In this document: in pieces, positions 1 through 9,200 of the stretch
Numbering within the stretch: position 1 is the first letter of the stretch
Layout: each line of letters opens with the position of its first letter
Origin: Desulforhopalus sp.
GTDB lineage: Bacteria; Desulfobacterota; Desulfobulbia; Desulfobulbales; Desulfocapsaceae
Direction of reading: 5' to 3'
DNA: 35,070 nucleotides
Assembly: GCA_024710585.1 (NCBI GenBank)
Contig: JANJUM010000241.1
Coordinates: 1 to 35,070 of the forward strand
Made by a program: the position numbers and the translations under genes
The notes under the pieces: generated by a model
Seen by the model: the letters and a program-made list of their open reading frames with translations, nothing else
Database searches by the model: none
Told to the model about the DNA's origin: nothing

Positions 1-2
1 GG

Positions 3-1031
3 GCCTGCGACATGGGCGCTCTGCCCAACGTCCTGCCAGGCTATCAGGTAGTCACCAACCTCGGGGTGCGCGCCAAGTTCGAGGCCGCCTGGGGGGCGAG
101 GCCCCTGCCGGCGGAGGTGGGACTGACCATCCCGCAGATGATCGACGGCCTCATCGAAGGTTCGGTGAAGAGCATGTATATTGTCGGTGAAGACACCGCC
201 CTCACCGACCCGGACACCCACCATATCGTCCATGCCCTGGAATCGGCGGAGTTTCTGGTGGTGCAGGATATCTTCCTCAGTGAAACCGCCAAGCTGGCCG
301 ATGTGGTGCTGCCCGCCGCCTGCTGGGCGGAAAAGGATGGCACCTTCACCTGCAGCGAACGCAAGGTGCAGCGAGTGCGCAAGGCGGTCGAGGCCCCCGG
401 CGAGGCGCGGCCGGACTGGATGATCCTCCGTGAAGTCGGCGCACGCCTCGGCATCCCCATGAACTACGGCTCGCCGCAGGAGATCTTCGCCGAGATGGCC
501 TCTCTCAGCCCGATCTACGGCGGCATCTCCTACCAGCGCATCGAGAACGAGGTGCTGCAGTGGCCCTGCCCGACGCCGGATCACGGCGGCACGAAATACC
601 TCCACAAGGGTACCTTCGGCCGAGGCCTGGGGCTGTTCTCAGCCATCGACTACCGGCCCTCGGAAGAGCTGCCCGACGAGGAATACCCCTTCTTCCTCAC
701 CACCGGCCGCCACTACGCCCACTACAATGCCCGCACCATGACCGGCCGCTGTCCGACCCTGGCCCGCGAATACTCCCAGGCCATTTCGCAGATGCATGTC
801 AATGACGCCGCCAGGCTGGGGGTGAGCAATGGCGACAAGATCAGGATCAGCTCGCGCCGCGGCGAGGTGATCTCCACCGCAAGGCTCGGCGATATCGTCC
901 CGGAAGGGGCGATCTTCATGGATTTCCACTTCCCCGAGGCCAACTCCAACGTCCTCCTCGGCACCTCCCTCGACCCGATCACCAAGACCCCCGATTACAA
1001 GGTCTGCGCGGTGCGTATCGAAGCCGCCTGA
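3..1031 (+). CDS. fdhA: Formate dehydrogenase catalytic (alpha) subunit, C-terminal part; truncated by the window edge
   Basis: The reading frame is open from the first bases (A-C-D precede the ATG at 12), so that ATG is internal and the gene starts outside the window. About 342 C-terminal residues are visible. The segment CDMGALPNVLPGYQ, the stretch around VVLPAACWAEKDGTF, and the GEARPDW motif are typical of the molybdopterin oxidoreductase domain of FdhA/FdhF enzymes. The last ~115 residues, from FFLTTGRHYAHYN onward, form the molydopterin dinucleotide-binding domain. The family oxidises formate to CO2 (or the reverse) using a Mo or W bis-MGD centre, and in FDH the active-site Sec/Cys lies further upstream, outside this window. 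Whether this is the cytoplasmic NAD-linked form or a periplasmic form cannot be decided from this fragment. It ends at TGA 1029-1031, followed by a GC-rich hairpin. Confidence 0.93.
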   Translation, partial: ACDMGALPNVLPGYQVVTNLGVRAKFEAAWGARPLPAEVGLTIPQMIDGLIEGSVKSMYIVGEDTALTDPDTHHIVHALESAEFLVVQDIFLSETAKLADVVLPAACWAEKDGTFTCSERKVQRVRKAVEAPGEARPDWMILREVGARLGIPMNYGSPQEIFAEMASLSPIYGGISYQRIENEVLQWPCPTPDHGGTKYLHKGTFGRGLGLFSAIDYRPSEELPDEEYPFFLTTGRHYAHYNARTMTGRCPTLAREYSQAISQMHVNDAARLGVSNGDKIRISSRRGEVISTARLGDIVPEGAIFMDFHFPEANSNVLLGTSLDPITKTPDYKVCAVRIEAA

Positions 1032-1055
1032 GGGCGGCAAACGGACCTTTCCCCG

Positions 1056-1080
1056 GCGGGGCGGTAAATCGCCTCCCCGC
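1056..1080 (+). terminator. GC-rich hairpin just after the formate dehydrogenase gene
   Basis: GCGGGG (1056-1061) pairs with CCCCGC (1075-1080), and GG/CC pairs continue inside after one mismatch, leaving a loop of about seven bases. It lies 25 bp past the stop codon. There is no following T-run, so it may only stabilise the mRNA end or act as a factor-dependent terminator. Confidence 0.4.
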
Positions 1081-1283
1081 AGGGGTCCTCGCCGCCCTGC
1101 TGGGCTTCTCCTCACGCATCTCCATCAGGGCGATTCAAGAGAGCCGCCATAGGCACGCTCCCAGACACCTCCGCTTCACATCACCACACCCCCGGCCCCA
1201 TCCCCTCCGAACGACGACTTTTCCCTTCCACACCTTGCCCTGCAGACTTTTGTTGCCTATTGTTCAAAAAGATGGTATCCAAT

Positions 1284-1295
1284 TTATGTACACAA
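1284..1295. promoter_or_regulatory. Operator-like palindrome upstream of pruA
   Basis: TTATGTACACAA is symmetric around GTAC in 10 of 12 positions. It sits 67 bp before the chosen pruA start in the AT-rich part of the leader. It could bind a dimeric regulator. No regulator is identified, and short palindromes also arise by chance. Confidence 0.25.
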
Positions 1296-1361
1296 TTTCG
1301 TTTCCCCCCATTCCGTCGTCGAAGATCGCCGACCGCACAAAGTCCATGGAGGCAAGCAGCA

Positions 1362-3002
1362 ATGACTACAATGAATAATGGAGTGATCAAGGTCCCCGCG
1401 CCGAAAAACGAACCGGTTCTCGCCTATGCCCCCGGCAGCCCGGAAAAACTCAGGCTGAAAAAAGCCCTGGCCGAGGCCGCCTCGCAGACCCTGGAGATCC
1501 CGCTGATCATCGACGGCAAGCGCATTACCACCGGCAAACTGGGCAAGGTGGTCATGCCCCATAACCATGGGCATGTGCTCGCCACCTACCACAAGGCCGG
1601 CGCCGCCGAGGTGCGCATGGCCATCGACGCCGCCCTGGCCGCCCAGCAGATGTGGCAGGCCTTCCGCTGGGAAGAACGCTGCGCCATCTTCCTCAAGGCG
1701 GCCGAGCTCCTCGCCGGCAAATACCGGGCGAAGATCAACGCCGGGGCCATGCTCGCCGGCGGCAAGACCGCCTTCCAGGCGGAAATCGACGCCGCCTGCG
1801 AACTCATCGACTTCCTGCGCTTCAACGTCGCCTTCGCCCAGGAGATCTACGAGAAACAGCCGGAATCCTCGCCGGGCATCTGGAACTACAGCCAGTATCG
1901 CCCCCTCGAGGGCTTCGTCTTCGCGGTGACCCCCTTCAACTTCACCGCCATCGCCGGCAACCTGCCCACCGCCCCGGCGCTGATGGGCAATACCGTGGTG
2001 TGGAAGCCCGCCTCGTCGCTGGTCTACACCCCGTACCTGATCATGGAGATCCTCGAAGAGGCCGGCCTGCCCCCGGGGGTGATCAACTTCGTCCCCGGCT
2101 CGGGGGCCACCGTCGGCGACCCGGTCCTCGCCGACCCGCACCTCGCCGGAGTGCATTTCACCGGCTCGACCAAAGTCTTCCATCAGATGTGGAAGACCAT
2201 CGGCGAGAACATCGCCACCTACAACTCCTACCCGCGCCTGGTCGGCGAAACCGGCGGCAAGGACTTCGTCTTCGCCCACCCCAGCGCCGAAGTCACCCCC
2301 CTGGTCATCGCCCTGGTGCGCGGCGCCTTCGAGTATCAGGGACAGAAGTGCTCGGCGGCCAGCCGCGCCTATATCCCACGCTCCCTGTGGCCGGCCGTGG
2401 AAGCCGGTCTGCGCCAGGAAATGGGCCGCATCGCCATGGGACCGCCCACCGACTTCCGCAACTTCGTCGGCGCGGTCATCGACGAGGGCGCCTTCGACAC
2501 CATCGCCTCCTATATCGACTTCGCCCGCAACAATCCGGGCGGCGAGATCCTCATTGGCGGCAAGTGCGACAAATCGGTGGGCTACTTCATCGAACCGACG
2601 GTGATCCTCGCCTCCGACCCCCATTTCAAGACCATGGTCGAGGAAATCTTCGGACCGGTGCTGACAATCTATGTCTATGAGGATGCCGACTTTATCGACA
2701 CCCTCAAGCTCTGCGACAGCTCCTCGCCCTACGCCCTCACCGGGGCCATCTTCGCCAGGGAGCGCGCCGCGGTCAGCGCCGCCATGAAGCACCTCGAGCA
2801 CTCGGCCGGCAACTTCTATATCAACGACAAGCCCACCGGCGCTGTGGTCGGCCAGCAGCCCTTCGGCGGCGGCCGGGCCTCGGGCACCAACGACAAGGCC
2901 GGCTCCATGGCCAACCTGCTGCGCTGGGTGTCAGTAAGGACGGTCAAGGAGACCTTTGTCCCGCCGGAGGATTTCGCCTACCCCTTCATGGGCGAGGAAT
3001 AA
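1362..3002 (+). CDS. pruA: 1-Pyrroline-5-carboxylate (L-glutamate gamma-semialdehyde) dehydrogenase, ALDH4 type
   Basis: Monofunctional aldehyde dehydrogenase of 546 residues. It oxidises glutamate gamma-semialdehyde/P5C to glutamate with NAD+, the second step of proline catabolism, in the cytosol. The start at 1362 is chosen because GGAGG (1348-1352) lies nine bases before it; the open frame extends to 1260 but encodes non-homologous basic sequence there. Visible landmarks are FAVTPFNFTA, WKPAS with the cofactor-binding lysine (about K215), GETGGKD with the general-base glutamate (about E296), and FEYQGQKCSAASRAY with the nucleophilic cysteine (about C330). The QGQKCSA context and overall length match the ALDH4/P5CDH branch rather than generic ALDHs. 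No proline dehydrogenase gene is adjacent in the window. A strong intrinsic terminator follows at 3126-3160. Confidence 0.93.
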   Translation: MTTMNNGVIKVPAPKNEPVLAYAPGSPEKLRLKKALAEAASQTLEIPLIIDGKRITTGKLGKVVMPHNHGHVLATYHKAGAAEVRMAIDAALAAQQMWQAFRWEERCAIFLKAAELLAGKYRAKINAGAMLAGGKTAFQAEIDAACELIDFLRFNVAFAQEIYEKQPESSPGIWNYSQYRPLEGFVFAVTPFNFTAIAGNLPTAPALMGNTVVWKPASSLVYTPYLIMEILEEAGLPPGVINFVPGSGATVGDPVLADPHLAGVHFTGSTKVFHQMWKTIGENIATYNSYPRLVGETGGKDFVFAHPSAEVTPLVIALVRGAFEYQGQKCSAASRAYIPRSLWPAVEAGLRQEMGRIAMGPPTDFRNFVGAVIDEGAFDTIASYIDFARNNPGGEILIGGKCDKSVGYFIEPTVILASDPHFKTMVEEIFGPVLTIYVYEDADFIDTLKLCDSSSPYALTGAIFARERAAVSAAMKHLEHSAGNFYINDKPTGAVVGQQPFGGGRASGTNDKAGSMANLLRWVSVRTVKETFVPPEDFAYPFMGEE

Positions 3003-3125
3003 TCGGCACCTCAGGGCGACGGGCGCCAGGGGAGCGGACCGGCCAAGGGACCTCCCCCTGACGGCCACACTCCGCAGTCGCGGAGGACGGCCGATACATC
3101 TCCCGGTCATCAGCGCATGACAGCC

Positions 3126-3160
3126 ACGGCCATGCCCCACTGCGGGGCATGGCCGTTTTC
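3126..3160 (+). terminator. Rho-independent terminator after pruA
   Basis: A perfect 12-bp stem, CGGCCATGCCCC (3127-3138) with GGGGCATGGCCG (3144-3155), has a five-base loop and extends by one A-T pair. It is followed directly by TTTTC. It lies about 125 bp past the pruA stop and separates pruA from the downstream leader. Confidence 0.85.
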
Positions 3161-3404
3161 TGTATTGACTGCCGCCGGCGGTGCAAGGGGGATAGGCCCG
3201 CCACCCCGGGGATTGCCCCTGAGCCCAAGGCAGCCCCTGGGCGTGGCCTGCACCGTGGCCACTCCAGCCGCCGAGCGAAACAGCCCCTTGCCCCTCGCCG
3301 TCGCGCGGCTGGCAAAGACGGCGAAGGCGTCCATGCAGATTTTACGTAAAGTTTTCCACAACGCTCACGAAAACCTTTGTTTTAGCGGCGTTTAGATTTA
3401 TTCT

Positions 3405-3610
3405 GGACAAAGTCGCGGCAGACACGCGTGTTCCCGGCTCTTCGATGGGACGGTACAGCCGTCGTATTGGGGGCAAACCCGGGCCCGTGGGATTCCGAAA
3501 CGCCAGCGCGCCACTGGCGCTGACACGGGGTGGTCGCGGCCCTTCACGAGGGGTGAGGTAGCGGCGACGAGCGCAGAGACGGCATCCGCAGCCCTGTTTA
3601 CGGCGGCGGG
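3405..3610 (+). other. Hairpin-rich untranslated stretch upstream of the universal stress gene (possible structured leader or sRNA)
   Basis: No convincing gene lies between 3161 and 3677. From about 3420 there are consecutive inverted repeats: the palindrome ACACGCGTGT (3422-3431); GACGG/CCGTC around a 5-nt loop (3449-3463); CCCGTG (3484-3489) with CACGGG (3524-3529) enclosing AGCGC/GCGCT (3505-3521); and GTCGC (3533-3537) with GCGAC (3564-3568) enclosing CTTCAC/GTGAGG (3542-3558). This nested pattern would fold into several stem-loops ending about 70 nt before the usp ribosome-binding site. GC-rich DNA yields some stems by chance, and I do not recognise a known RNA family here. Confidence 0.35.
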
Positions 3611-3677
3611 ACCGAAGGCTATATCCCCCGAAAACGCATCGCTGATGCATAAGAGCTTCCCAGGAGACCCAGCAACC

Positions 3678-4199
3678 ATGGCCTTAGACTACAAAACGAT
3701 CCTCTTTACCTCCAATCTCTCCGCCGCCAGCCGTATCGCCTTCAAGCATGCTCTGTCCCTGGCCTACAAGTACCAGTCGAGACTGGTCCTCCTCCATGTG
3801 CTGGAGAAATCCCCGAGCAACTACGAGAGCTATATGATCGGCCTCTTCGGCCAGGAAAAGTGGCAGCAGGTGCTCAAGGATAACAGGGAGGAGGCCAAGC
3901 ACGCCCTCGTCGGCAAGGTCTCGCCCAAGCAGATGGCCCGCACCGCCCTGAGCGAGTTCTGCAAGGAGCACGATGTCGACGACGAAGTCAGCGCCATTCC
4001 GCCAAGCGTGGTCATCGTCAAGGAAGGCGACGTCGTCGATGTCATCCTCCAGCAGGTCGAAGAACACGGCTGCGGCCTGATCATCATGGGCGCCGGTGAA
4101 GGCCTGCTGTCCGGCTCGGCCATCGGCAGCAATATCAAAGCAGTGCTGAAGAAAGCCAAGGTGCCGGTGCTGGTCGTGCCGGAGATCCAGGGGGAATGA
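3678..4199 (+). CDS. Universal stress protein (UspA family), single domain
   Basis: A protein of 173 residues. The start is ATG 3678, preceded by CAGGAG (3661-3666); the frame is open back to 3645, but that upstream peptide is not Usp-like. The N-terminus MALDYKTILFTSNLS is the usual first beta-strand and loop of the Usp fold. The C-terminal MGAGEG...GSAIGS...KVPVLVVP (about residues 137-168) corresponds to the nucleotide-binding loop, although the G-x2-G-x9-G(S/T) spacing is not exact, so ATP binding is plausible rather than certain. Usp proteins are small cytoplasmic alpha/beta homodimers involved in stress tolerance, and the precise role is usually unknown. The gene stands alone between the pruA terminator and the convergent HIT gene, with a long structured leader. 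Confidence 0.88.
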   Translation: MALDYKTILFTSNLSAASRIAFKHALSLAYKYQSRLVLLHVLEKSPSNYESYMIGLFGQEKWQQVLKDNREEAKHALVGKVSPKQMARTALSEFCKEHDVDDEVSAIPPSVVIVKEGDVVDVILQQVEEHGCGLIIMGAGEGLLSGSAIGSNIKAVLKKAKVPVLVVPEIQGE

Positions 4200-4342
4200 G
4201 ACAGGCCGCCTGGCGCACGGCGGGGTGCTTTAGAACAGACCCGGCCGTCCGCCAGCGCCATCAGTGTACTACCTGACGCCGGCACTCCCAGATATCCCGC
4301 ACCTGGCAAAGCCAAACTGCCTGATATTGAGGTCAGCCCCCG

Positions 4343-4723
4343 TCATGGCTGCTCCCAGTAGGGGGCTTTGGCGGGAAAGATCCAGCGCACCCCGCCGCGC
4401 GGGTCGTGTACGTCGCCCCTGTAGCGGGGAATGAGGTGGATATGCAGGTGCATGATGGTCTGCCCGGCCGCCTCGCCATCATTTATGCCGACATTGAACC
4501 CGTCCGGGTCATGGCGCTGCGCGAGAAAGGCACGCGTCCTGCCCAGGAGTTCGACCAGCGCCGCCTGCTCCTCGCCGGTGGCGTCGAAAAAGGACGCGAC
4601 ATGTCTTCTGGGGATGATGAGGCAGTGCCCGGGTGAAACCGGGCAGCCGTCATACATCGCCAGGGCGAGGTCGTTGGCAAGGAGTATGCGGCTACTCTCG
4701 ACACCGCAGAACGGGCAATCCAT
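4343..4723 (-). CDS. HIT-family nucleotide-binding protein (HINT/Fhit-like hydrolase)
   Basis: Encodes 126 residues. The start at 4723 (MDCPFCG) is preceded by a GGGGGG-containing purine run; the frame is open back into the neighbouring efflux gene, but the extra 70 residues are not HIT-like. The catalytic histidine triad reads MHLHIHLIP (H92, H94, H96), and the N-terminal C-P-F-C pair (C3, C6) is typical of HIT proteins that bind zinc. The segment VSPGHCLIIPRRHV is the usual HIT beta-strand region. Family members hydrolyse or transfer nucleotidyl groups from nucleoside phosphoramidates or dinucleoside polyphosphates, with housekeeping roles in the cytosol. The gene lies about 100 bp downstream of the RND efflux operon on the same strand, separated by a perfect 8-bp hairpin, and converges with the universal stress gene. 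Confidence 0.9.
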   Translation of the reverse strand: MDCPFCGVESSRILLANDLALAMYDGCPVSPGHCLIIPRRHVASFFDATGEEQAALVELLGRTRAFLAQRHDPDGFNVGINDGEAAGQTIMHLHIHLIPRYRGDVHDPRGGVRWIFPAKAPYWEQP

Positions 4724-4741
4724 TATTCCCCCCTTCAGGCC

Positions 4742-4773
4742 GCCGCTGTGCTCCACAGCGGCAGCATAGCCGC
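4742..4773 (-). other. Two overlapping, mutually exclusive hairpins in the HIT gene leader
   Basis: GCCGCTGT (4742-4749) pairs perfectly with ACAGCGGC (4755-4762) around a five-base loop. An alternative stem, GCGGC (4758-4762) with GCCGC (4769-4773), shares bases with it. The pair lies between the end of the efflux operon and the HIT ribosome-binding site, where it could attenuate read-through. No T-run follows, so this is not a canonical intrinsic terminator. Confidence 0.35.
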
Positions 4774-4826
4774 AAGCAAAGAGCCCTCTCCTCGCGGCCC
4801 GTGCCGCCCTCTCCCCACTCCCACCG

Positions 4827-6221
4827 CTATTTCCCCGCCGCTTGCTCCCAGCCCCCACCCAAAGCGAGATAGACGCGGCTATAGGCGAGGCGGCGCTCGA
4901 AGATGCTGCTGACATATTCGCTTTCCGCGGCAAAGAGCTGCCGCTGCGCGTCGAGCACCTCGATATAGCTGATCACTCCAGAACGGTAGCGAAGGTCGGC
5001 AAGGCGCCGGGCCTCGCGCGCCGCCACCACCCGCTGCTCCTGGATGGCAAGCAGCGCCCCGGTTTCCCGATAGTCCTTGAGGGCCGTGGCCACCTCGGCC
5101 AAGGCTGACAGCACCGTACGCCGGTAGCCGAGCAGGGCCTGGTCGAGACGTGCCAGAGCCGCCTCGCGGTTGAAATAGAGCTGGCCGCCGGCGAAGAGGG
5201 GCTGCACTGCATTGGCGCCGAGGGAGGCGACGGTCGCCGCCCCGCCGGTGAGCACCTCGGAGAGCTCGGTGCCGATATTGCCGAACAGCCCGGTCAGCGA
5301 CAGAGTGGGGAAGAAACGGGCCTTGGCCTCACCCACCCTGGCGTTGGCGGCTATGAGCTGCTGCTCCGCCACGCGGATATCGGGACGCCGCTCGAGCAGC
5401 GCGCTGGGCAGGCCGGCGGGGATCTCGCCCTGTGGCAGGGTGTTCGCGGCGAGATCGACCTCGAGCCCTCCCGGCACCCGCCCGAGCAGCAGCGACAGGC
5501 CGTTTTCCGAGGTGACAATGCGGCGGTGCAGGTTGACCAGCGAGACACGGGTCACCGCCAGCGCCACCTCCTGCTGCCGCACCTCCGCCGCCGAGGCCAT
5601 GCCCGAGGCGGCAAGTCGGCTGATCAGCTGCAGCGACTCCTCCTGGGCGGCGGCGGTCTGCTCGGCCACCCGCAGCAGATGATGTTCCGAAACCAGCTGG
5701 TAATAGCGCGCGGCGACGTCGCCAATCAGCGAGACCACCACCCCGCGTCGCGCCTCTTCCCGGCCGAGCAGCTCGGCCCGTGCCGCCTCGTTGGCACGGC
5801 GCAGCCGCCCCCACAGATCGAGCTCCCAGCTGACGGTACCCCCGGCGGTGAAATTGGAGGCCAGGGTGTCGCCCGACGGCCGGGGGATGGGCGAGGTGGA
5901 CAGGCTGGCGCCAAGCCTCGGCAGGAGGTCGGCGCGGGCCACTCCGGCAACCGCCTCGGCCTCGCGCACCCTGGCTTCGGCGATGAGCACGTCGGGAGCG
6001 CTGCTCAGGGCCTCGGCGATATAGGCCTGCAGGGCCGGATCGGTGTACACCACCCGCCAGCCGAGATCGCCCAGCGACGCCTCGAGCCCCGCAGCCCCCT
6101 GGTCACGAAAGGCCGGTGTCAAGGGCAACTCCGGCCTGATGTAGTCGGGGCCCATGGCACAGCCGCTCAGGGCCAGCGCCATCGCCACAAGGTGTTGCAG
6201 CAAGAGCAGTGAACGCCTCAT
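4827..6221 (-). CDS. RND efflux system outer-membrane lipoprotein (OprM/CusC/NodT family)
   Basis: A 464-residue TolC-like outer-membrane factor. The N-terminus is a lipoprotein signal with lipobox LSGC (acylated cysteine at residue 21), followed by the family hallmark GPDYIRPELPLP-like segment (GPDYIRPELPLTPAF). Two repeated coiled-coil modules are visible, including WELDLWGRLRRANEAARAELL in the first half and the long helices near LSALAEVATALKDYRETGAL in the second. ERRPDIRVAEQQLIAANARVGEAKARFFPTLSL-type sequence, highly conserved in this family, occurs in the middle. It trimerises to form the exit duct for the neighbouring RND pump. Its start codon overlaps the stop of the permease gene by four bases (ATGA at 6218-6221), showing translational coupling. 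It is the last gene of the pump operon. Confidence 0.93.
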   Translation of the reverse strand: MRRSLLLLQHLVAMALALSGCAMGPDYIRPELPLTPAFRDQGAAGLEASLGDLGWRVVYTDPALQAYIAEALSSAPDVLIAEARVREAEAVAGVARADLLPRLGASLSTSPIPRPSGDTLASNFTAGGTVSWELDLWGRLRRANEAARAELLGREEARRGVVVSLIGDVAARYYQLVSEHHLLRVAEQTAAAQEESLQLISRLAASGMASAAEVRQQEVALAVTRVSLVNLHRRIVTSENGLSLLLGRVPGGLEVDLAANTLPQGEIPAGLPSALLERRPDIRVAEQQLIAANARVGEAKARFFPTLSLTGLFGNIGTELSEVLTGGAATVASLGANAVQPLFAGGQLYFNREAALARLDQALLGYRRTVLSALAEVATALKDYRETGALLAIQEQRVVAAREARRLADLRYRSGVISYIEVLDAQRQLFAAESEYVSSIFERRLAYSRVYLALGGGWEQAAGK

Positions 6222-9200
6222 AGGCCTGCCTCCTCTCCGAGTGGAGCCTTACGCCTGCCGAACCGGCCCACCGCCCGCTCGATAGCCACGTAGAGCACCG
6301 GCACCATGAAAATGGCGAGAAAGGTGGCGGCGAGCATCCCGGAAAAAACGGTGATGCCCATCGCCGCCTGGGCCGCCCCGCCGGCGCCCCCTTTGACGAT
6401 CATCGGAATGACCCCGAGCAGAAAGGCCAGCGAAGTCATGATGATCGGCCGCAGGCGCAGCTTGCCGGCGATCAGCGCCGCCTCCTCGGGGGCCGAGCCC
6501 TCCTCGCGCTTCATCTTGGCGAACTCGACGATGAGGATGGCGTTCTTGGCGGCCAGGCCGATAAGCAGGATCAGGCCGATCTGGGCATAGATGTTGTTGG
6601 TCTGCCCGGTCAGCCACAGGCCGCTCATCGCCCCGAAGACCCCGAGGGGAATGGCAAGGAGCACGGCGAAGGGCACCGACCAGCTCTCGTAGAGGGCGGC
6701 GAGGAAGAGGAAGACGAAGACCAGGGCCAGGGCAAAGATATAGGGGGCCTGTCCGGCCGATTCCTTCTCCTGGCGGCTGATCCCCGACCACTCATAGCCG
6801 TAGCCCTGGGGCAGGCTCTTCGCCGCCACCTCCTCCATCGCCCTGATGGCGTCGCCGGAGCTGTAGCCCGGTGCCGGCTCGCCGCTCAGCTCGGCGGTGC
6901 GGAAGAGATTATAGCGCTCGACGGTATTGGGCGAGACGATGGGCTCCGCCGAGACCAGGGTGGAAAGCGGGATCATCTGCCCGCCGGCGCTGCGCACATG
7001 GAAGAGGCCGACCCCGTTGATATCGCTACGGAACTCCGGCTCGGCCTGCATGGTCACCTTGTAGGTCCGCCCAAAGCGCGAGAAGTCGTTGATATTTACC
7101 CCGCCGAGGAAGGTCTGCAGCGCCATGGTCACCTCGTTGATGGCCACCCCGAGCTTCTTGGTCTTCTCACGATCGATGTCGAGGCGGTAAGCCGGGGTGC
7201 GCGGGTTGAACTTGCTGTAGATCTGCCCGATCTCCGGACGCTTTTTCGCCTCCTCGATAAAGGCGGCGGCGACCTTGGCCAGCTCTTCGGCAGTGGCGCC
7301 GCTTCGGTCCTGCAGCTTGAAGGAGAAACCGCCGGTGGAGCCGAGGCCCGGCACCGGTGGCGGGTTGAAGGCCAGCACCATGGCCTCGGGCAGCTTGGCA
7401 GCGCCGGCCATGACCCCCTGCATGGTCGCCTTGAGGCTCAACTCAGGCGTCTTTCTCTCCGCCCAGGGTTTCAGCTCGGCGACAAAGAGGGCGGCATCCG
7501 GCTGCACCGAGTTGTTGAGGATGCTGTAGCCGCTGATGATCATGCTGCGATCGATGGCCGGCTGGGCGTCGAGGACCTTCTGCAGCTGTTCGCTCACCGC
7601 CATGGTGCGGTTAAGCGAGGCGGCATCGGGCATGATCACTCCGCCGATGAAGTAGCCCTGGTCCTCGGCGGGCACGAAGGCCCCGGGGACACGGTCCATG
7701 ATGGCCACGGTACCCCCGCCCACCCCGACAAGGAGGAGAAGGGCGACGAGGAGACGTTTAATGGCCAGCTGCACCCCGCGACCATAGGTCTCGGTGACCC
7801 GGTCGAACCAGCGGTTGAAGCCGCCGAAGAGGCGGGTCCCCAGCCCGGCACGGCCGCCCCCGACCTTGTGACGGAGGAGCATGGCGCACAGGGCCGGGGT
7901 CAGCGACAGGGCGACGAAGGCGGAGAGCATGGTCGACACCGCCACGGTGACCGCGAATTGTTTGTACATCACCCCGGCCATGCCACCGAGGAAGGCTACC
8001 GGCACGAAGACCGCGGCAAGAATCAGGGCGATGGCCACCACCGGCCCGGAAACCTCTTCCATGGCCTTGAGCGTCGCCTCCCGGGGCGAGAGCCCTTTCG
8101 CCATATGGTGCTCAACCGCCTCGACGACGACGATGGCGTCATCGACGACGATACCGATGGCCAGCACCATGGCGAACATGGTCAAGGTGTTGATGGTGAA
8201 GCCGAGCAGGACGAAAGCGGCAAAGGTCCCGACCAGGGACACCGGCACGGCCAGCATGGGGATGAGGGTCGCCCGCCAGCTCTGCAGGAAGAGGAAGACC
8301 ACCACCAGCACCAGTGCCAAGGCTTCGAAGAAGGTATGCATTACGGCTTCGAGCGAGGCCTTGACGAAGACGGTGCTGTCATGGACCACGTCGAACTTGA
8401 GATCCGGGGGGAAGCTCCTGGCCAGCTGCTCGAGGCGTTCCAGCAAGAGCCGCGAGGTCTCGATGGCACTGCCGTCCGGAGTGAGGTTCACCGAGAAGGC
8501 GGCGGCCGGCTTGCCGTTATAGCGCGTCGAGAAATTATAGTCCTTGGCCCCCAGCTCGACCCGGGCGACGTCCTTGAGGCGCACGAAGTTGCCGTTGGGC
8601 TGGGCGCGGACGATGATCTCGCCGAATTCCTCGGGGTCGGCAAGACGGCCGCGCACCTGGACGCTGTACTGGAACTGCTGGTCGTCCGGGGCCGGCAATT
8701 GGCCGACCTGGCCGGCCGGCGCCTGGACATTCTGCTCGCGAATGGCCTGCAGGATATCGGTCGGGGTCAGCCCCAGGGTGGCCATGCGGTTGGGGTGCAG
8801 CCAGATGCGCATGCCGAACTCGGCCCCGAAGAGCTGAACGTTGCCGACCCCCTTGACCCGCTTGATGTTCTCGATGATGTTGATCGCCGCGTAGTTGGAG
8901 AGGAACAGTTCATCGTAGGTGCCCTTCGGAGAGTGCAGGGCCACGTACATGAGGATGTCGGGGGTGGTCTTCTTGGTGGTGACGCCGCTGCTCATGACGT
9001 CGGCGGGCAGCTGGGCGCTGGCCTGGGCAGCGCGGTTCTGCACCTGCACCGCGGCGATGTCGGCGTCGACGCCGAGATCGAAGGTGACGTTGAGGGAATA
9101 GGAGCCGTTGCCGGCCGAGGTCGAGCTCATGTAGGCCATGCCCTCGACACCGTTGACCTGGGCCTCCACTGGCAGGCCGACCGCTTCCTCGACCACCCCG

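Larger units (their letters stand above)
1032..1361. other. Intergenic region between formate dehydrogenase and pruA
   Basis: No credible gene is present in these 330 bp. Beyond the hairpin at 1056-1080, the second half becomes AT-richer from about 1240 to 1310, as expected of a promoter zone. It holds an operator-like imperfect palindrome, TTATGTACACAA (1284-1295, 10 of 12 positions symmetric). The open frame of the next gene extends back to an ATG at 1260, but the residues between 1260 and 1362 are a low-complexity Arg/Pro-rich stretch that does not look like ALDH4 sequence. Confidence 0.55.

Noticed and set aside
1284-2801. 505-residue open frame on the minus strand opposite pruA
   Set aside because: It mirrors a well-supported ALDH4 gene. 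Its Gly/Asp/Arg-rich composition is what the reverse strand of GC-rich coding DNA yields, with no domain or ribosome-binding site. The same holds for the long antisense frames at 6998-9316, 10556-11953, 13409-14794, 15128-16342 and 26017-27825.
3117-3395. Open frames on both strands across the pruA-usp spacer
   Set aside because: They run through the intrinsic terminator at 3126-3160, lack ribosome-binding sites and have Arg/Pro/Gly-biased composition with no recognisable domain.
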